Assembly: GCA_015494595.1 (NCBI GenBank)
Contig: WGAX01000181.1
Span: 1 to 8,115, forward strand
Direction: 5' to 3'
Source of the DNA: Nitratiruptor sp.
GTDB taxonomy: Bacteria > Campylobacterota > Campylobacteria > Campylobacterales > Nitratiruptoraceae
Length of the DNA stretch: 8,115 bases
The notes below the pieces were generated by a model. That model was not told the origin of the DNA and searched no databases. It worked only from the letters and a program-made list of their open reading frames with translations. Each line of letters begins with the position of its first letter. The stretch's first letter is position 1. Positions 6,854 through 8,115 of this stretch are shown one piece after another. A program made the position numbers and the translations under genes.

Positions 6854-6913
6854 TAGGAGTCCTTTAAGATTTTTAATTTATAATACAAAAATCTTAATTA
6901 AGGATGGGTAAAA
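6854..6913. promoter_or_regulatory. Divergent promoter region between the ATP-grasp operon and the M20 peptidase
   Basis: This 60-base gap carries the regulatory signals for both directions. A consensus TATAAT (6879-6884) reads on the plus strand toward the M20 gene. A face-to-face TATTAT (6880-6885) or TATAAA (6877-6882) reads on the minus strand toward the ATP-grasp operon. No good -35 box is seen for either; AT-rich tracts upstream of the -10 are common in Campylobacterota promoters. Predicted leaders would be about 20 nt each way. Ribosome-binding sites sit at both edges: AAAGGA (minus, about 6861-6866) and AAGGA (plus, 6900-6904). Overlapping -10 boxes imply that the two directions compete for polymerase. 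Confidence 0.7.
6864..6897. repeat. Perfect 11-bp inverted repeat centred on the divergent -10 boxes
   Basis: TTAAGATTTTT (6864-6874) and AAAAATCTTAA (6887-6897) are exact reverse complements separated by 12 bases containing TATAAT. The arms flank both promoters symmetrically, and the outer TCCTT (6860-6864) and AAGGA (6900-6904) add partial symmetry because they are the opposed Shine-Dalgarno sequences. The placement fits an operator for a dimeric regulator controlling both transcripts. The arms are AT-rich, so chance or promoter composition could contribute; no regulator gene is in the window. Confidence 0.65.
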
Positions 6914-7999
6914 ATGGGGTATGATTTTAGTGAATTGGCTGAGCTTATTACTATCAACTCCTACACCAAAAATAAAGCTGGCGTAGATGCAAATGGGAGA
7001 GTATTGCAGCAAAAGTTTGAAGCTCTGGGGTTTACAACAACCATCTTTGAAAGGGAGGAGTTTGGTAATCATTTGTGGTTTAAATCCAAGCACAAAGATG
7101 GCAAAAAGATGCTGCTTCTTGGACACATTGATACAGTTTTCCCTCCTGGTAGCTTTGAGCACTTTAGCGAAGATGAGGAGTGGATCTATGGTCCTGGGGT
7201 GTGCGATATGAAAGGAGGCATCTTTGTGATGCTAGAAGCTCTCAGAGCTCAAGAGAAGATCTTTAATATCGATATATTTTTGGTTAGCGATGAGGAGATT
7301 GGCAGTGATGACTCTAGAGAGCTCACCTACTCTTTAGCCAAAGAGTATGAGTATTGCTTAGTCTTTGAGGCAGCTGGTAAAAATGATGAGATAGTAACAG
7401 CCAGAAAAGGGATTGGCACATTTACAATTGAGATCAAAGGCAAAGCTGCCCACGCAGGTAACTGCTACACTGAAGGAGTAGATGCCAACAAAGAGGCAGC
7501 ACATAAACTTCTGGCTCTCTCACACCTAACAGACTTAAGAGCTGGCACAACTGTCAATGTTGGCAAAATTGAGGGAGGCATTGGTGCAAATACCATAAGT
7601 CCAGAGGCAAAACTCCTCTTTGAAGCACGCTTTACCACAATCAAAGAGAGGGATAGAGTCTTGCAAGAGATTACAGAAATTACCAACACCTCATTTGTTG
7701 AAGGAAGCAGTGCCATGCTTGGAGGAGGCTTACAAAGAGATGTGATGGAAGAGAGTCAAAAGCAGCTGCAATTTATTAAAGAGATAGAGAAGTGGACAAG
7801 CAGTAAACTTCTCACAGAAAAACGAGGCGGCGGAAGCGATGCAAATATTGCAGCAAGTGCTGGAGCAATCACGCTAGATGGATTTGGCCCTTTTGGGGAT
7901 GGGGATCACACTATTCATGAGCGAGCCAGCAAAAAGAGCTATTTTACCAGAATTGAGCTTGTAAACAAACTACTGAAAGGATTTATGGCAAATATTTAA
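6914..7999 (+). CDS. M20 family zinc peptidase, carboxypeptidase G2-like
   Basis: Predicted cytoplasmic co-catalytic dizinc exopeptidase; the closest relative I recognise is glutamate carboxypeptidase (CPG2), which releases C-terminal glutamate from acyl or peptide conjugates. Of 361 residues, these match the family: zinc ligand H71 with D73 (LGHIDTV), bridging D98 (GPGVCDMKGG), general base E127 and zinc ligand E128 (SDEEIGS), E152 (VFEAAG), and H332 in DHTIHER. The dimerisation/lid domain (about 165-275) carries HAG (H180), N226 (GANTISP) and R239 (FEARF). RGGGSDAN (304-311) is the conserved return to the catalytic domain. The length is usual for the family and there is no signal peptide. 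ATG at 6914 has AAGGA nine bases upstream; an overlapping ATG at 6904 is out of frame. It is divergent from the ATP-grasp operon and shares its promoter region, suggesting co-regulation. ArgE/DapE-type deacylase activity is the alternative. The stop overlaps a convergent gene by 4 bases. Confidence 0.92.
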   Translation: MGYDFSELAELITINSYTKNKAGVDANGRVLQQKFEALGFTTTIFEREEFGNHLWFKSKHKDGKKMLLLGHIDTVFPPGSFEHFSEDEEWIYGPGVCDMKGGIFVMLEALRAQEKIFNIDIFLVSDEEIGSDDSRELTYSLAKEYEYCLVFEAAGKNDEIVTARKGIGTFTIEIKGKAAHAGNCYTEGVDANKEAAHKLLALSHLTDLRAGTTVNVGKIEGGIGANTISPEAKLLFEARFTTIKERDRVLQEITEITNTSFVEGSSAMLGGGLQRDVMEESQKQLQFIKEIEKWTSSKLLTEKRGGGSDANIAASAGAITLDGFGPFGDGDHTIHERASKKSYFTRIELVNKLLKGFMANI

Positions 8000-8115
8000 C
8001 TTCCATTATTCCACTGTTTACGAAGTCTTTGCTGACGCTCCATATAGTGTTTGATAAGAGAAGAGGTGTTAAAGCCCAATTTCTCTTTCATCTTCTCTTT
8101 ATCAAGACCGCAAGC
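7996..8115 (-). CDS. Unidentified protein, C-terminal 39 residues (5' end outside window)
   Basis: An open minus-strand frame enters from the right edge and ends at TAA (7996-7998). The visible residues are strongly basic and helical, starting ACGLDKEKMKEKLGFN and ending MERQQRLRKQWNNGS. I do not recognise the family. It is supported only by an uninterrupted frame, coding-like composition and the absence of any plus-strand gene over the same bases. It converges on the M20 gene, whose stop codon overlaps its own on the opposite strand by 4 bases (7996-7999), leaving no room for a separate terminator. Confidence 0.6.
   Translation of the reverse strand, partial: ACGLDKEKMKEKLGFNTSSLIKHYMERQQRLRKQWNNGS

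Noticed and set aside
6864..6897. Inverted repeat as an intrinsic terminator
   Set aside because: It lies between two divergent gene starts and contains the -10 boxes, and its AT-only stem would be weak.
6904..6906. Alternative ATG start for the M20 peptidase
   Set aside because: It is out of frame with the peptidase and overlaps the Shine-Dalgarno sequence.
1..8115. CRISPR arrays, tRNAs, insertion sequences, phage or attachment sites
   Set aside because: No direct-repeat arrays, tRNA cloverleaf sequences, transposase genes or terminal inverted repeats were seen; gene packing is continuous and looks chromosomal.

Overview
The window looks like a piece of chromosome from a member of the Campylobacterota (Epsilonproteobacteria). 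The evidence is the AT-rich composition, the dense gene packing, a dUTPase of the all-alpha dimeric type resembling the Campylobacter enzyme, and AT-rich promoters with strong -10 boxes. Genus cannot be fixed from the sequence alone; a free-living or hydrothermal-vent lineage is a guess.

Layout, left to right. Positions 2-973 (+) hold the 3' part of valS (valyl-tRNA synthetase). Its stop overlaps by one base the start of dut (973-1653, +), a dimeric dUTPase/dUDPase. Facing them is rnpB, the RNase P RNA (about 1641-1954, -), whose 3' P1 strand lies inside the last codons of dut. Its promoter (1961-1989) is built into the end of the next gene. From 1986 to 6853 three minus-strand genes form a tightly overlapping operon. 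In transcription order these are a canonical RimK-like ATP-grasp ligase (6853-5954), a second and divergent ATP-grasp protein with a C-terminal helix-hairpin-helix-like tail (5961-4540), and a large M14 zinc carboxypeptidase with fibronectin III and DNRLRE-like beta domains but no signal peptide (about 4556-1986). A 60-base divergent promoter region (6854-6913) with an 11-bp perfect inverted repeat around the -10 box separates this operon from an M20 zinc peptidase of the carboxypeptidase G2 type (6914-7999, +). At the right edge is the C-terminus of an unidentified minus-strand gene (7996-8115).

valS, dut and rnpB are ordinary housekeeping genes. The unusual part is 1986-7999: two amide-forming ATP-grasp proteins, one with a metal-site substitution, coupled to one co-transcribed and one divergently transcribed metallopeptidase. 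ATP-grasp proteins of this group join amino acids or peptides to a carboxylate, while M14 and CPG2-like M20 enzymes remove C-terminal residues. The simplest reading is a make-and-trim system for a peptide, or for an amino-acid tag on a protein or small molecule. The substrate cannot be read from the sequence, and no precursor peptide gene is visible in the window.
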